64,000 nucleotides of DNA from contig OY759221.1 in the NCBI GenBank assembly GCA_963662175.1, forward strand, positions 29,747,027 to 29,811,026. The letters are read 5' to 3'. Origin of the DNA: Aradus depressus. Taxonomy: Eukaryota; Arthropoda; Insecta; Hemiptera; Aradidae. Made by a program: the position numbers and the translations under genes. Below the pieces are notes generated by a model. The model was not told the origin of the DNA, ran no database searches, and worked only from the letters and a program-made list of their open reading frames with translations. Below are positions 42,265-52,725 of the stretch, one piece after another. Numbering within the stretch: position 1 is the first letter of the stretch; each line of letters begins with the position of its first letter.

Positions 42265-42604
42265 GGGCGCCGGTAGCTCAGTGGTATGCGTGCTGGACTT
42301 CTGAGGTCAAGAACGTGGGTTCGTAACCCGACCGAGGCCCTTAGTTTATTTTATCTGGAAGGTAAAATAAACTTAAGCACGCCGTCCTTCGGATGGGACG
42401 TTAAGCGATGGTCCCGAGCCTGTACGATGTCAGGTACTCGTTAAAGACCCCTACCCTAAGTGAATGAAAATTTAGGGTAGGCAAAATTTAGGACTCCCAC
42501 AGTAGAGTCGGGTTCATGTCCACCAGAGTGACGAAAGAGCGCTCTGGTAGCAGGCGATATGACCTCGTAGTTAAAGCCCGGGCATGAGTCATAAAACTTA
42601 ACCT
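42265..42604 (+). mobile_element. full-length SINE family 1 with 14-bp target duplication
   Basis: The best copy in the window. Flanked by AACTAAATACTTGA at 42251-42264 and 42605-42618. The tRNA-like head GGGCGCCGGTAGCTCAGTGG (box A) and GGGTTCGTAACCC (box B) would serve as an internal RNA polymerase III promoter. The tRNA-unrelated body carries GTCCTTCGGATGGGACGTTA, TTTAGGGTAGGCAAAATTTA and AGCGCTCTGGTAGCAGG. It ends GGGCATGAGTCATAAAACTTAACC, so the tail is a short TAAC-type repeat instead of a long poly-A. That suggests mobilisation by a LINE with a matching tail. Confidence 0.95.
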
Positions 42605-42622
42605 AACTAAATACTTGATCAA

Positions 42623-42680
42623 GGGCGCAGGTAGCTGTGAGATAGCGAGCTTGCCTACTCAAGATCGCTTCAGTGAAAGG
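42623..42680 (+). mobile_element. SINE family 1, head fragment
   Basis: GGGCGCAGGTAGCTGTGAGATAGCG...TGCCTACTCAAGATCGC is a decayed head immediately behind the target duplication of the full copy, an older neighbour. Confidence 0.6.
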
Positions 42681-42749
42681 TCTACCATGAGGCTTAACGT
42701 AACTGCAAGCTTGACAAGCATGCATGATCAATCCTTTTGTACAAGCATA

Positions 42750-43495
42750 CGTAGTAATGGTGTCGATCTATCGATAGCACCATCGATTAATCGTTGTGAT
42801 TTACTATCCTTTTATCGATAGTTATATTGAAGTTGTGATTTAAAATTAGCGATCTTGCACTTTCCAATTTCTCACCTATATTTTTTATATTTTATGATAA
42901 GTTTACTGAATTTTCGTAAACATTGATAGAACTCAAGTAAAGTTTAACATTATTAGAATCTTGGCATTGTCGTGACTGATCTAAATGTTAGAGTGGATCG
43001 TTTCCGTCATCTTCAGTAGGATTAAGATAAATTACCGGACGTTTTCGTTTGAGGTGGTCCTTGAGATTCGACTTGTTACCTGAAGTTCGGTATTCCTTTT
43101 TGCATTCTTTAACATCGCGCCAAGTTCTGAGGCCCAACATCTCTATCGAAATGCTCCCACACATCCGAATAATTTTTCCGTTTCACGCCGCTCATGCCTC
43201 ACACTAGCAATAAAATTAAAAAGAAAACGAAGAAAAATCAAACTAAGAATAATACAAAATAAAATTCACTTAGTAAACAAAGGAGGTTGAAGGAACTGAT
43301 AATACTGATTAGGACGAAACATCTTATCTTGGTTACTGACAGAATAGCCAACCGTACGGAAACCGAACTCTTGTCCCGACAGCGGCGATTGCTTTTCTTG
43401 TTAGAAATTCATGTTCAGAATTTCGATTGTACTATCGATTAATTACTATCGATACTATCGGTGTGTCATATTATCGATAGTTTTACACTGAAGAT
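42750..43495 (-). mobile_element. hAT element relic with BED finger
   Basis: Both ends are rich in TATCGATAG-type words (42770-42830 and 43428-43482), the subterminal pattern of a hAT subgroup. The right end read inward is CAGTGTAAAACTATCGATAA. The gene start lies on the minus strand inside. Target duplication not found. Confidence 0.6.
43010..43196 (-). pseudogene. hAT transposase start with BED zinc finger, frameshifted
   Basis: Minus frame from ATG near 43194: MSGVKRKNYSDVWEHFDRD, then after a shift KECKKEYRTSGNKSNLKDHLKR. S-x-V-W-x-x-F, C-x2-C, S-N-L-x-x-H-L-x-x-(K/R) is the BED finger used for DNA binding by hAT enzymes. At least one frameshift lies between the two halves and the final His is lost. 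The rest of the gene is absent. Confidence 0.7.
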
Positions 43496-43565
43496 GTTAC
43501 GAGTGACAAAATAAGTGTCTTCATCCATTCTGAGGTAATTAAGCCAATCCCCAGCAAATATATTC

Positions 43566-43985
43566 ATAACTAGCAGTAATACCCGACGTTGCCCGGGGAA
43601 CTTTGACTTTTCTCCCAATATTTCCTATAAGGCTATTCAGTTCCTCGACAGTACATTCATGATGTTATAATTTTCAATTATTCATACGGAATAAGGCTTA
43701 TAGTCCTTCAACTGTAGTAACGCTAGCTTTGGAGCTAAAACTAATTTATTCAAAAAGATTTCTCATTAATCGTTGCAATGGTTTTCGAGTTACAAAGATT
43801 GCGTGAGTGGATGCTGGGATGGACCAGGGGTTGATTAAAAAATAGACCTTAACCTTCCGGTAGATAAAACTTATCTATTCAAAAAGATTCCTCAAAAATC
43901 AGTGGTTTTTGAGTTACAAAGATTGCGTGGGTGGATGCTGGGATGGTGGATTTAACATGAGCTCGTGGCGAAATGAAAGAGACAG
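43566..43985 (+). repeat. dispersed repeat ACTAGCAGTAATACCC, copy 1
   Basis: Nearly identical to 48760-49025 over 270 bases: AACTAGCAGTAATACCCG, GTTGCCCGGGGAACTTTGAC, then GCTAGCTTTGGAGCTAAAAC and GTTTTCGAGTTACAAAGATT. The last block is repeated a second time at 43905-43945 in this copy. Class unknown; the opening words are shared by many arthropod repeats. Confidence 0.7.
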
Positions 43986-44460
43986 AAGGTATATAAGATG
44001 TGTAATATTACATAACAGTGAAACATGAAAAGACAGTGAAACATGAAATTTGTGCTGGGAATATAATTTACCGGTGATTCAGCGTCAACTTTTTTTTTAT
44101 ATAAAATATTATCTCACTCGATCGTTGTCCTTTTTTTGTTCTTTTCAACGTTTATTAAAGCTCCCGCTATACACTGCCGGTCCTTTGGAACCAATTCTGT
44201 TAATTATACGAAAAAAGTTGACAGAAATGTTTTTAACGAAAATTAAATTTTAACATGAAAGAAAAAGTACCTTTGTGAATAATTAATTACGTACAAAACT
44301 TATTTTACTGAAATGACTTATTTTCATTTTTAATTATTTCTTTGTTCTTTCCTTTTTTTCCTATGTAAGAACTAAAAGTCTGGCCCAATAATTTTAAAGG
44401 GACATAGGCCTCAAAATTATCGAATGAATTCAAAAGAAATATTGGGAGTATTTCGATGAA
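43986..44460. other. no gene recognised
   Basis: Contains ACCGGTGATTCAGCG at 44069-44083, a decayed form of the recurrent palindrome. The plus frame at 44050 is not protein-like. Confidence 0.4.
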
Positions 44461-44669
44461 AATACTTGTCGAGATCGGTCTTAGATACAGTGCTAAGTAA
44501 GAGGATCGTAGGCCTCATAAATACTTGTGGAGATCGGTCTTAGATATAGTGCTAAGTAATTGGTCGTAGGCCTCATAAATACTTGTCGAGATCGGTCTAG
44601 GATACAATGCTAAGTAATTGGGTCGTAGGCTTCATAAATACTTGTCGAGATCGGTCTTAGATCCTGATT
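44461..44669. repeat. minisatellite, 59-bp unit, 3.5 copies
   Basis: Units begin AATACTTGTCGAGATCGGTC at 44461, 44520, 44578 and 44637, spacing 58-59. They contain GCTAAGTAA and CGTAGGCCTCATA. Identity between units is about 90%. Confidence 0.9.
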
Positions 44670-44854
44670 ATTTTATTTATTATTTTAGAACAATGAGAAT
44701 ATAATTCCGTTTCCGAATAGAGGGTTTCGTCTAACATACACATTTTTAGTCGAAGTTTAAATTTTCTATTGTTTCTGTTGTCTTGGTGAGGAAGGCCATT
44801 AAAAAAAATTAAGTTCTTTATGAATTATACTTTTATAATCATATTGTGTAAGGT

Positions 44855-45015
44855 GAAATACACTTGAGCAAGCCGTTCTTCGAATGTGACGTTAAACGCT
44901 CTTCCCGGGTCTGCGCGGCCCTTATTCTAATGTGTAGGCAACATTTAAGACTCCCATAGTGGAGTCGGGCTCAAAGAGAGCGTAGTTAAAGCCCGGGCAT
45001 GAGTCACAATAATTA
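44855..45015 (+). mobile_element. SINE family 1, body and tail, deleted
   Basis: CACTTGAGCAAGCCGTTCTTCG starts in the body, then TGTAGGCAACATTTAAGACTCC, a shortened AAAGAGAGCGTAGTTAAAGC and GGGCATGAGTCACAATAATTAAC. Confidence 0.8.
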
Positions 45016-46060
45016 ACTATACTTCAGAAGAAACTGTACTGCATAACTTAAGTTGAACTTAACATTTTTTATTGTTTCTCTTGTTTTCAGTCTGTCTTCA
45101 GAATTAATTCAATTTTATTTTTCAAAATTTTTTTTTTTAGTTATACTTTTATATCTATGTACAACTGATTCTAATTTGCAGTTTCAAGATATCTAAGATT
45201 TGTTTTTCACATTCAAAAACATTTTATGTGTAATTTCTTTTCGTAAAAACACTAGGGGGAAAAAAAAAAATCACTGTTAGGGAAGAATTTATAGCCATTT
45301 TTAGAGCCTTATCTGGACAAGCTATTTATGGGAGATTACATTTTTTTTTATGATTTTTTATAGGTGGGAATCAACTGAAAGGAAATTTGAGTCTGGAGGA
45401 GGCCACAAGGAAAGCCAAGCAGACCCTGGAAAGAAAATGGTTAATAAAAATAATAAAATATTTTACGGCCCTTAGTTGGTTATTGGAGCTGAGAAGAATA
45501 TAATTTATTGGTATAGATATTGGAAGTGTAAAACGAGAAGGAAGAGGAATGGGGAAAAGAAACGATAAATCTTGGACTTATTGTAAGGGGAAATACTTAT
45601 TTCGAATTTCTTCATCAGAAATGATGTTTCCTCCCTAGAAGAAGATATTGAACGGAACCACAGGGATTTGGCTCTTTTGGGATTTTATTTATTTATTTTT
45701 ATTTCTGGGGAATCATTCTGAGTAGATGCTCTGCAAGACTAAACATTGGAGGAAAATTGAGATGGTCGTTGTGTAACGGGAGATATTATTTGAAAGAAAT
45801 CCTTTCACAAAATGGTGATCTTCCAAATACAAATTCAGTATTTTTATCTCTCATCACAGGCGATGGCATAGCTACGGGGGGGGACACGCCCCCAGAATGC
45901 CCGGTGCCCTCCCCCATAAAAAGGTTACTGGATAACAATCCGAGCGATTATCCATTTCAGATTATGTTACAAAATATTGAAATTAAAAAAACAAAACAAA
46001 AAAAAACAGTAGCCTTAGCAGGATGGGAGGGGGATGAAAAAAACAAATTAGTGGAGAGTT
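45016..46060. other. no gene recognised
   Basis: 45350-45560 is purine-rich without a motif. 45860-45930 has the G-run/C-run sequence GGGGGGGGACACGCCCCC, seen in other invertebrate repeats but not assigned here. A weak hammerhead-like sequence is listed separately. Confidence 0.4.
45585..45635 (-). ncRNA. possible decayed hammerhead motif
   Basis: Minus strand: CTGATGA (45618-45612), extra A, GAA-A-TTC, GAAA (45603-45600), then TAAGTA and U-U. Helix II would have too short a loop and helix III is imperfect. May be chance. Confidence 0.3.
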
Positions 46061-46205
46061 AAGGGCGCCTGTAGCTTAGCATATGAGCTCCAGATTGCGG
46101 GTTCGAAACCCGGCCGATGCGCTTAGCTCTCATCTGGAATGTAAAAATCCTTTGAATGGGACGTTAAGCAATGGTCCCGAGCCTGCGATGTAGGTAACCT
46201 TCAAA
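46061..46205 (+). mobile_element. SINE family 1, head and start of body
   Basis: AAGGGCGCCTGTAGCTTAGC, box B GCGGGTTCGAAACCCGG, then GGGACGTTAAGCAATGGTCCC. Shortened between the boxes. Confidence 0.85.
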
Positions 46206-46239
46206 AAAGGATCAGACCTATCCTAGATAACTAAACCTG

Positions 46240-46315
46240 TGTAGGTTAAATGGATCAAAGGATAAGAGCATTAGATGCTTAGGTCCCTGTGTACACACCA
46301 GCCCTACCATATCCT
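46240..46315 (+). mobile_element. R1/I-type LINE 3' tail fragment
   Basis: GATAAGAGCATTAGATGCTTAGGTCCC...GTACACACCAGCCC matches the minus-strand tail at 21760-21835. Confidence 0.6.
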
Positions 46316-46519
46316 ATCTATCATTTGTATGAATGTTTGTTTTTTTAAACATGAAAAAATTGTCTATTGAATGATTCTAACAGAATTCCAGAATAGAATG
46401 TGGTTTGAAGTACCTCCAATAACCTAGAACCTTAAAGACCAAGCTGATGTATTCTTAGAGAGAAACATGGAAACTTAACATTAACACAAAACTCACACAA
46501 CCATACACTTGCCTGAAAC

Positions 46520-46815
46520 ATTTCTATCCACTCATTAATCGCAACACAGCTCTCAAGTACTCTTGTACACTTCTTCGGACAGGAGAAAAGTAACGTCACC
46601 TGCATTGGATAACCATTCAGAAGGTGACCCAATAAGACCTCTATTTCTTGTCTCAATAAATAATAATATAACTGTTATGCTGCATAGATTGGATGGCTCA
46701 CATTAAAAGTCTATTGGTGGAGATTATGTGAATATATTTCTGCATTGACTGGGATTTCCGAACCGACCTCCGGTTGTTACGTGACATGAGGTCAAATTTC
46801 TTCTTTAGATCATTT
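46520..46815 (+). repeat. accessory repeat with GTCACGTGAC-type word, copy 1
   Basis: CCTGCATTGGATAACCATTC, CTATTTCTTGTCTCAATAAATAATAATATAACT, TTGGTGGAGATTATGTG, then GATTTCCGAACCGACCTCCGG and GACATGAGGTCAAATTTCTTC. The same ordered blocks return at 48575-48730, 49980-50190 and 51170-51345. Confidence 0.7.
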
Positions 46816-47084
46816 TTTTTTATTCTTTTATTTCAGTAATCAATTAATTAATTTTAAAAATCCAATAATTTTAGGGTAATATAAAGTGTAATTCCAAGTT
46901 AGTAGTGATATATTTTCAGAGAGGATTCAATTACGTAATATAAAAACACGGAGTAATCGAGTGGACTAGGACTCGTCTATTTGCATATATTTCTTAAAAT
47001 GTCACATTAAATAATAATAATTTAATATCGGGGATCTTGGGAGCAGCGCTAGGGACAAATAATTGAAATAAAAAAATTAAAAAA
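46816..47084. other. A+T-rich spacer inside an inverted pair
   Basis: Lies between the plus block ending 46815 and its inverted partner at 47085; no own features. Confidence 0.4.
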
Positions 47085-47150
47085 ATATGATCTAAAGAAG
47101 AAATTTGACCTCATGTCACGTGACAACTGGAGGTCGGTTCGGAAATACCA
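47085..47150 (-). repeat. inverted copy of the GTCACGTGAC block
   Basis: TGATCTAAAGAAGAAATTTGACC...TGTCACGTGACAACTGGAGG is the reverse complement of 46754-46812, forming an inverted pair about 270 bases apart. Confidence 0.75.
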
Positions 47151-47684
47151 GGAATCAGACCTTAAAACAGCCTCAAAGCCATCGATGGTAGAAAAACATC
47201 GATGCAGAATCAACGAAGGCAGACCACCAAACATCGGGCGTCGATGCGTCTCCCTAGCACAGACAGGCATCATCGTCAAAATAAGACCTTCAAACGTGAA
47301 ACTCCGTTGTAAATATTATCTTGGATTTTCGCACTACTACAATACTTCCTTATACTAATGTTAAAATGTTTATAACGTATTACACTTATCTATTTTCGAA
47401 CTATCTCCCTTGGTCCTGAAGAGAGATGATGGCTGTTAGAAGAATGTGAGTTGTGAAAGTTGGCTGGTTCTGGCCTACAAGTTGCTGACGATGTTAGTTG
47501 GGGTGGAGGAGTGTATCAGTGGTGGGGATGAAGGGATGTTTGGAGCAGAGCCAGACTACCTCGAGGGGGGCCCTCTCAAAAACATAACACCCCTTATCAA
47601 AATATTGATCTACGTCAACAGCTACATAAATAATATTCAAAAAATAACATTTCGTAATTATTGTTACTAACTGGACTAGTTAGT
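47151..47684. other. no gene recognised
   Basis: The plus frame 47113-47358 starts inside the repeat and has no known motif (KTASKPSMVEKHRCRINEGR). The rest is unassigned. Confidence 0.4.
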
Positions 47685-47979
47685 TATTATGACTAAAACG
47701 CGTATTGACTACAAGGTCATATCACCTATTACCATAGCGCTCTTTCGTCACTCACTTAAATTTTGCCTACCCTAATTTTCAATTCACAAAGGGGTCTTTA
47801 ATAAGTACCTGACATCGTACAGACTCGGTACCATCGCTAAACAAGCCATCCTAATGACGTCGTCCTTATGTTTTTTTACCCCCCGGATAAAATAAACTTA
47901 GGGCCTCGGCCGGGTTTCGAACCAGACATCTTGACCTCAGTAAGAGAGCAAGCATACCAATGAGCTACCGGCGCCCACA
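47685..47979 (-). mobile_element. SINE family 1, near full length
   Basis: Minus strand: GTGGGCGCCGGTAGCTCATT, box B TGGTTCGAAACCCGG, complete body, tail to about GATATGACCTTGTAGTC. Confidence 0.9.
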
Positions 47980-48030
47980 CGAACTGAACTATTTAACATA
48001 TTCTAAGATAAAAACTCAAAAAAAAAATTG

Positions 48031-48082
48031 TGCTAGCCGGCTTTCGAGAATGTCCCTATTATTATCAACAGGTTGTCTGATA
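48031..48082 (-). mobile_element. Penelope-like element fragment with decayed hammerhead
   Basis: Minus strand: CTGTTGATAATAATAGGG..., CTC, GAAA, palindrome GCCGGC, U-A, G-C. The CTGANGA box is interrupted (CTGTTGATAA). Same family as 53024-53476 (TATCAGACAACCTG flank). Confidence 0.5.
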
Positions 48083-48574
48083 AATTTTTTTTATAAATAT
48101 AAATAACAATATATATATTTTTTCAATGAAATGAGAAAACGAAGAATAATAGTACGGAGAAAAAATACATACCTACAAATTAATAATATTATACTATGAC
48201 AATGAGAGTAAAAATGGAGAGGGGATGTAGGTGGTGAATTTATATTCAAAATGGTGGTTGAAATACCATTATTCATTAACAATGAATGCTCTACTTTTTA
48301 AAGCGTTGATTATATAATAGAAAATATTGGAGAATCTATTCTTATTAAAATAAGATAAATGAAAAAAGTTTAAAAGAATAAATTTTAAAAAACATGTAAT
48401 AAATAAATAAATTACTGAAAGTTGACTGCAGAAAAAAACGTATATGTTACAATGTATGGAATTTTCAGTTGTTTTTTATTTCAATTGGTTTTCGAGAGTC
48501 ATAATAAACTTTGTTGATTAGTTCGTGGTGGGGATGTACATTGACGGTGATTCACTGACGATATTCTTGGTAAT
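48083..48574. other. no gene recognised
   Basis: A+T-rich. ACGGTGATTCACTGAC at 48544-48559 is another decayed copy of the recurrent palindrome. Confidence 0.4.
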
Positions 48575-48730
48575 ATTCATCTAGGACGAAAGGAAAAAAT
48601 GGATAACGACTCGGAAGGTTATCAAATAAAACCACTATTTCATGTCTCAATAAATAATAATATAGTGATTATATTTCCGCATGGGCTAGGATTCCCGAAT
48701 CGATCTCCGTTTAAGAACTAACATTTTATA
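48575..48730 (+). repeat. accessory repeat, copy 2
   Basis: GGACGAAAGGAAAAAATGGATAAC...CTCGGAAGGTTATC, CAATAAATAATAATATAGTG, then GGATTCCCGAATCGATCTCCG. Shortened relative to copy 1. Confidence 0.65.
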
Positions 48731-48759
48731 ATGCTCCTCTTAAGAAGACGTGAATATAG

Positions 48760-49165
48760 ATAACTAGCAGTAATACCCGGCGTTGCCCGGGGAACTTTGA
48801 CTTTTCTCCCAATATCTCCTATAAGGCTATTCAGTTCCTCGACAGTACATTCATGGTGTTATAATTTTCATTTATTCATACGGAATAAGGCTTATAGTCC
48901 TTCAACTGTAGTAACGCTAGCTTTGGAGCTAAAACTAATTTATTCAAAAAGATTTCTCATTAATCGTTGCAATGGTTTTCGAGTTACAAAGATTGCGTGA
49001 GTGGATGCTGGGATGGACCAGATATTGAGGTACTAATACGCCTATTACCTTCCACAGACGATGACGAACAAATTTTAAAAAAAATTAATCAAATTCATCA
49101 AGCCGTTCGTGAGTTATAGCGGTACAACGCACAGACATTTTCAGCTTTATACATATGATGGGCTC
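48760..49165 (+). repeat. dispersed repeat ACTAGCAGTAATACCC, copy 2
   Basis: Matches 43566-43830 closely. It extends further through CATCAAGCCGTTCGTGAGTTATAGC to the probable end ACGCACAGACATTTTCAGC. The frames in it are not genes. Confidence 0.7.
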
Positions 49166-49479
49166 ATTTCAATTCCTTGCAAATTATTGTACAATAGTAC
49201 CTACAATATTTTTTTTTATATTTGTACTCTTGCGGTAAGATCAAGAAGGATAGGTGGTATAATATCCAATCTTGTTTCTACAACTGTTACAAAGCTCATA
49301 ACGTACAGATCTAGCACAAAGTGGTCTACTCAAGACGAATGAGACCAATAGAACATATAAGTGGGGGATATCACGTATGACTTATGACATCAATTACACG
49401 AGATCGTGAAAAACCATACCCAAGAGCTCATGGGGGGAGAGAGAGATTATTTGTGTGTTGTCGGCTACAATTTCTCAGG
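49166..49479. other. no gene recognised
   Basis: Unassigned sequence between repeat blocks. Confidence 0.4.
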
Positions 49480-50436
49480 GAGGCTGTCCTCAATCATCTG
49501 TGGTGGAGGGGAGTGGCGGGGCGGGCCGACTTCATGCATATTTAGCGGGCCACTAACGAGACAGGTGGTCTGTACCATGCCTCCCTTCGCCCTTCTACAT
49601 AACCTTCCTTGTCCCTAGTCTTTTAATTAACATTACATTCGTTGATTAGGAATACATTTATATTTTAGTGTCGCAACTTTGTAGAATAAACCTAATTTAT
49701 CTTTATTATCAATAAATCTCGTCGTATTTCTTAATTATCATTTATATGTCACCAAAGGACGAAAGGTTGTATCATAACCTGAAATGGATAATCGCCCGGA
49801 TGGTTATCCAGTAATCTTTATTTCATGTTCATCCTTCATAGACTGCCAATATCATCCTTAAAGGAAAGGAGGAACGTAACCTGGAATGGACAACCTCTCG
49901 GAAGGTTACTCGATAAAACCTTTATTTCACATCTTAAATACCATTCATAGGGACCATCCAGGACGAAAGGAAGGTAAAACAACCTGCATTGGATAACCAT
50001 TCGGAAAGTTACCCAATAAAATATTTATTTCACATCTTAAATACCATTCACAGACATATATATGTATATATATATATATAAGTCAATTGGTGGAGATTAT
50101 GTGATTATATCTCCGCACTGGCTGGGATTTCCGAACCGACCTCCGGTTGTCACGTGACTTAAGGTCAAATTTCTTCTTTAGATCACATTTTAAAACTCTT
50201 CTTTTGCGAAAAACAAAATAGAATTATATACTATAGGTACATATTTCTCAGGAATGCTGTTCTCGACCGTCGGGAGTGGGCGGGCTGACTTCATGCATAT
50301 TTAGCGGGCCACTAACGAGACAGGTGGTCTGTACCATGCCTCCCTTTGCCCTTCTACATAACCTTCCTTGTCCCTAGTCTTTTAATTAACATTACATTAA
50401 TTGATCAGGAATACATTTATATTTTAGTGTCGCAAC

Positions 50437-50700
50437 TTCATGGGATCAGCCCTTTTATTAACTCCCGATGCAAAAGGAGAGGTGTTATAAGTTTGAAACC
50501 TTTGTCTATGTGTGTGTGTTTGTCTGTGGCAACGTAGCTCCAAGACGGCTCTACCGATTTCAAAGCGTTTTTTTTTGTTTCAAAAGCTGATATTTGCGAG
50601 ATGGTTTTTAGCCATGTTTGGTGGAAAACGGGTATGTCGTTTCCAAGATCTTCAGGTTTCATCAGAGCCTGGAATTTGAGCTCAAATGTTTATAGGGCCA
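50437..50700. repeat. dispersed repeat with GTTATAAGTTTGA...GTCTGTGGCAACGTAGCTC
   Basis: CTCCCGATGCAAAAGGAG, GGTGTTATAAGTTTGAAAC, TGTCTGTGGCAACGTAGCTC and CTACCGATTTCAAAGCG are words of a repeat common in invertebrate genomes. Superfamily not known to me. No ORF. Confidence 0.5.
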
Positions 50701-50929
50701 ACCCCTCCCCCCCTTTTTTAAGGTTTTTTTTGTGTCTTTTTTTTTTTTTTTTTTTTTTAATTTATAACTATATGTTCTAGGTCGAAAATAAGAAAACACG
50801 TGTTTCACGGTTCGCTCGGATGGGCCTTGGTATGGTCGCAAAATGATTTGAAAATTTCATTTTTATTATTTATTAACGAGTATCTAATTGAAATAAGATC
50901 AATACGCTAATTTAACTTCGCCAATATCG
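50701..50929. other. poly-T and A+T-rich filler
   Basis: A C run and T runs of up to 22 bases; nothing else. Confidence 0.45.
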
Positions 50930-51345
50930 ACCAAAAAGGAGAAAAGGTTGTAACATAACCTGAAATGGATAATCGCCAGGATGGTGACTAAAGAAAGGTC
51001 ATTATTTCATGTTCATCATTCATAGACTGTCAATATCATGCACAAAGGACAGGAGGAAAGTAATGTAACCTGGAATTGATCAACCGAAGGTTGCCCAATA
51101 AAACCTTTATTTCATATCTTAAATACCATTCACAAACACCTTATGGGACGAAAGGAAGGTAAAACAACCTGCATTGGATAACCATTGGGAAGGTTACCCA
51201 ATAAAACCTCTATTTATTGTCTTAATAAATAATAATATAACTATATGCAAGTCTATTGGTGGAGATTATGTGTTTGTACCTCCGCATTGGCTGGGATTTC
51301 CGAACCGACCTCCGGTTGTCACGTGACATGAAAATCTGAGGATTA

Positions 51346-51937
51346 AGCTTTTACAAAGAGACAAAATGAAATGATTTTGAGAAGAGGAGGGGAAGAGAGA
51401 TTAATCAGTAAGCGTGGTTGGTATAAGAAAGTCCTGTCATGGCCACATCAGATATTTTTCGAAGCTTCCTGTTATAAATAATTTCATGGGTGGAATAAAT
51501 GTCCTAAGGAATAGACTGGTGGTTAGAAGGTAGTGGAATTTTCCAATTAAATGTCTAGAAAGTGTTTAAATGTCCATGCGAGGTTTGTTTGATATCGTAA
51601 GGAAGTCTGCGGTTGAGGAGGACAGCAAACAAATACGGTACCTTACTCAAACGGTCAGACAAGGCAATAACCTTTGACCGCACACCTATTTCGGCTACAA
51701 TTAATCCCATCCCTTTTCACTTTCTCATTCTCCTCTCTACCAATCGAGTTTCTACCAATGGACTTTCTTCCAATCGACTTTCTTTAAGGAAACCCGGAAT
51801 GTGGGCCTCATTTCTTCCAATTCTTCAAATGAAGATGAAAGAAACTTAATTTTACTTCCCCTATGCGATGTATAGGGGAAGTTATGTAATCGGTAAAAAC
51901 GTCGTGTACATATACATTTATATATATATATTTTTTT
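51346..51937. other. no gene; element edges
   Basis: 51390-51460 has the inverted element end GTGGTTGGTATAAGAAAGTC...GGCCACATCA. 51755-51785 has a direct repeat (CAATCGACTTTCT). 51860-51900 is the edge AGGGGAAGTTATGTAATCGG. Confidence 0.45.
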
Positions 51938-52562
51938 TTTGACGTGAAAACGTCTACTCGCTCGGTAAGCACAGTGATAGCTGGTCAAACTCTGTGTTAT
52001 AAAATACCGTCAGATTTCAATCGATAATAACTACGAGACTAATAATGCGATAACAACGGTTAAGGTCACAATGGATAGAGCATGTCTGTACGTGTTTGTT
52101 GTACAGTGTTTGTTTTGCCTGTGACGTTATCGGGCTAGTGTGGGCGCCGGCGGATGATTATTACGAATTAGCGTTGTGTAAAATTAGAAATTAGTGTAGC
52201 GTGATAACGCGTTTAGATAGAACGTTGATTCGGGTGTCATTGTAAAGAGCTTGAGGAGCACTACTAAGACTTAAAGTGAAACAATAAAAATATTCGCCAA
52301 AATATATGTAAAAATCGGTATTAAATTGAAAATTGCAAAAAAATTAAAGATGTCGTCTCATATGAATCGTTAATATGCGTGGAATTATAGAAAACGCAAA
52401 TCAGAGGAAAGCTCACATCAAAAGGAATTTAAAAAAACTAAAAAGTCTAGTGCCGAGCAAATGCAAGAGCTACGGCAGCATCGAAAAGAAAATAAAAAAT
52501 TATTTTATTCCGACATTTTTACGGAAAATCTACGGCTTGGACCTTGACTACGCCTTAATGTT
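51938..52562 (+). mobile_element. unclassified element, copy 2
   Basis: Same as 7674-8445 but shorter: TTTTGACGTGAAAACGTC start, GGGCGCCGGCGGATGATTA, start codon region ATGTCGTCTCATATGAATCG, then an early stop (TAA in place of AAA) and a deletion of ~120 bases in the ORF. Ends at GACTACGCCTTAATG followed by a SINE. Confidence 0.65.
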
Positions 52563-52567
52563 TTTTC

Positions 52568-52725
52568 TTTTGAGAGCGCCAGTATCTTTCGAGACCATTG
52601 CTTAACGTACCCTCCGATGGTGCTCAAGGTTTTTTCACCTCCCAGATAAAAAATCCAAGGGCCTTGGCCGGGTTTCGAACCCGCGATCTTGAACTCAGTA
52701 AGCAAACACTGAGCTATCGGCGCCT
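52568..52725 (-). mobile_element. SINE family 1, head and part of body
   Basis: Minus strand GTAGGCGCCGATAGCTCAGTG, box B GCGGGTTCGAAACCCGG, AAAAAACCTTGAGCACCATC. Sits at the same junction as the SINE behind copy 1 (8458). Confidence 0.85.

Larger units (their letters stand above)
49480..51345 (+). repeat. locally duplicated repeat complex
   Basis: 49500-49680 (CGACTTCATGCATATTTAGC, CATGCCTCCCTTCGCCC, TTTTAGTGTCGCAAC) is repeated at 50265-50440. 49745-50190 (GAAATGGATAATCGCC, AAGGTTAC, TTTATTTCACATCTTAAATACCATTC, GAACCGACCTCCGGTTG) is repeated at 50930-51345. Inside each of the latter, 90-110-base sub-units with GACGAAAGGAAGGTAAAAC...CCTGCATTGGATAACCATT recur two or three times. The pattern points to local duplication of an accessory repeat cluster. 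Confidence 0.75.

Noticed and set aside
42265..42340. Possible genuine tRNA gene
   Set aside because: It has boxes A and B but is the head of a 340-bp repeated unit with a target duplication, so it is a SINE; the cloverleaf is not intact.
45860..45930. G-run/C-run segment as a G-quadruplex or promoter element
   Set aside because: A single run of eight G with no second to fourth run in register; resembles common repeat debris.
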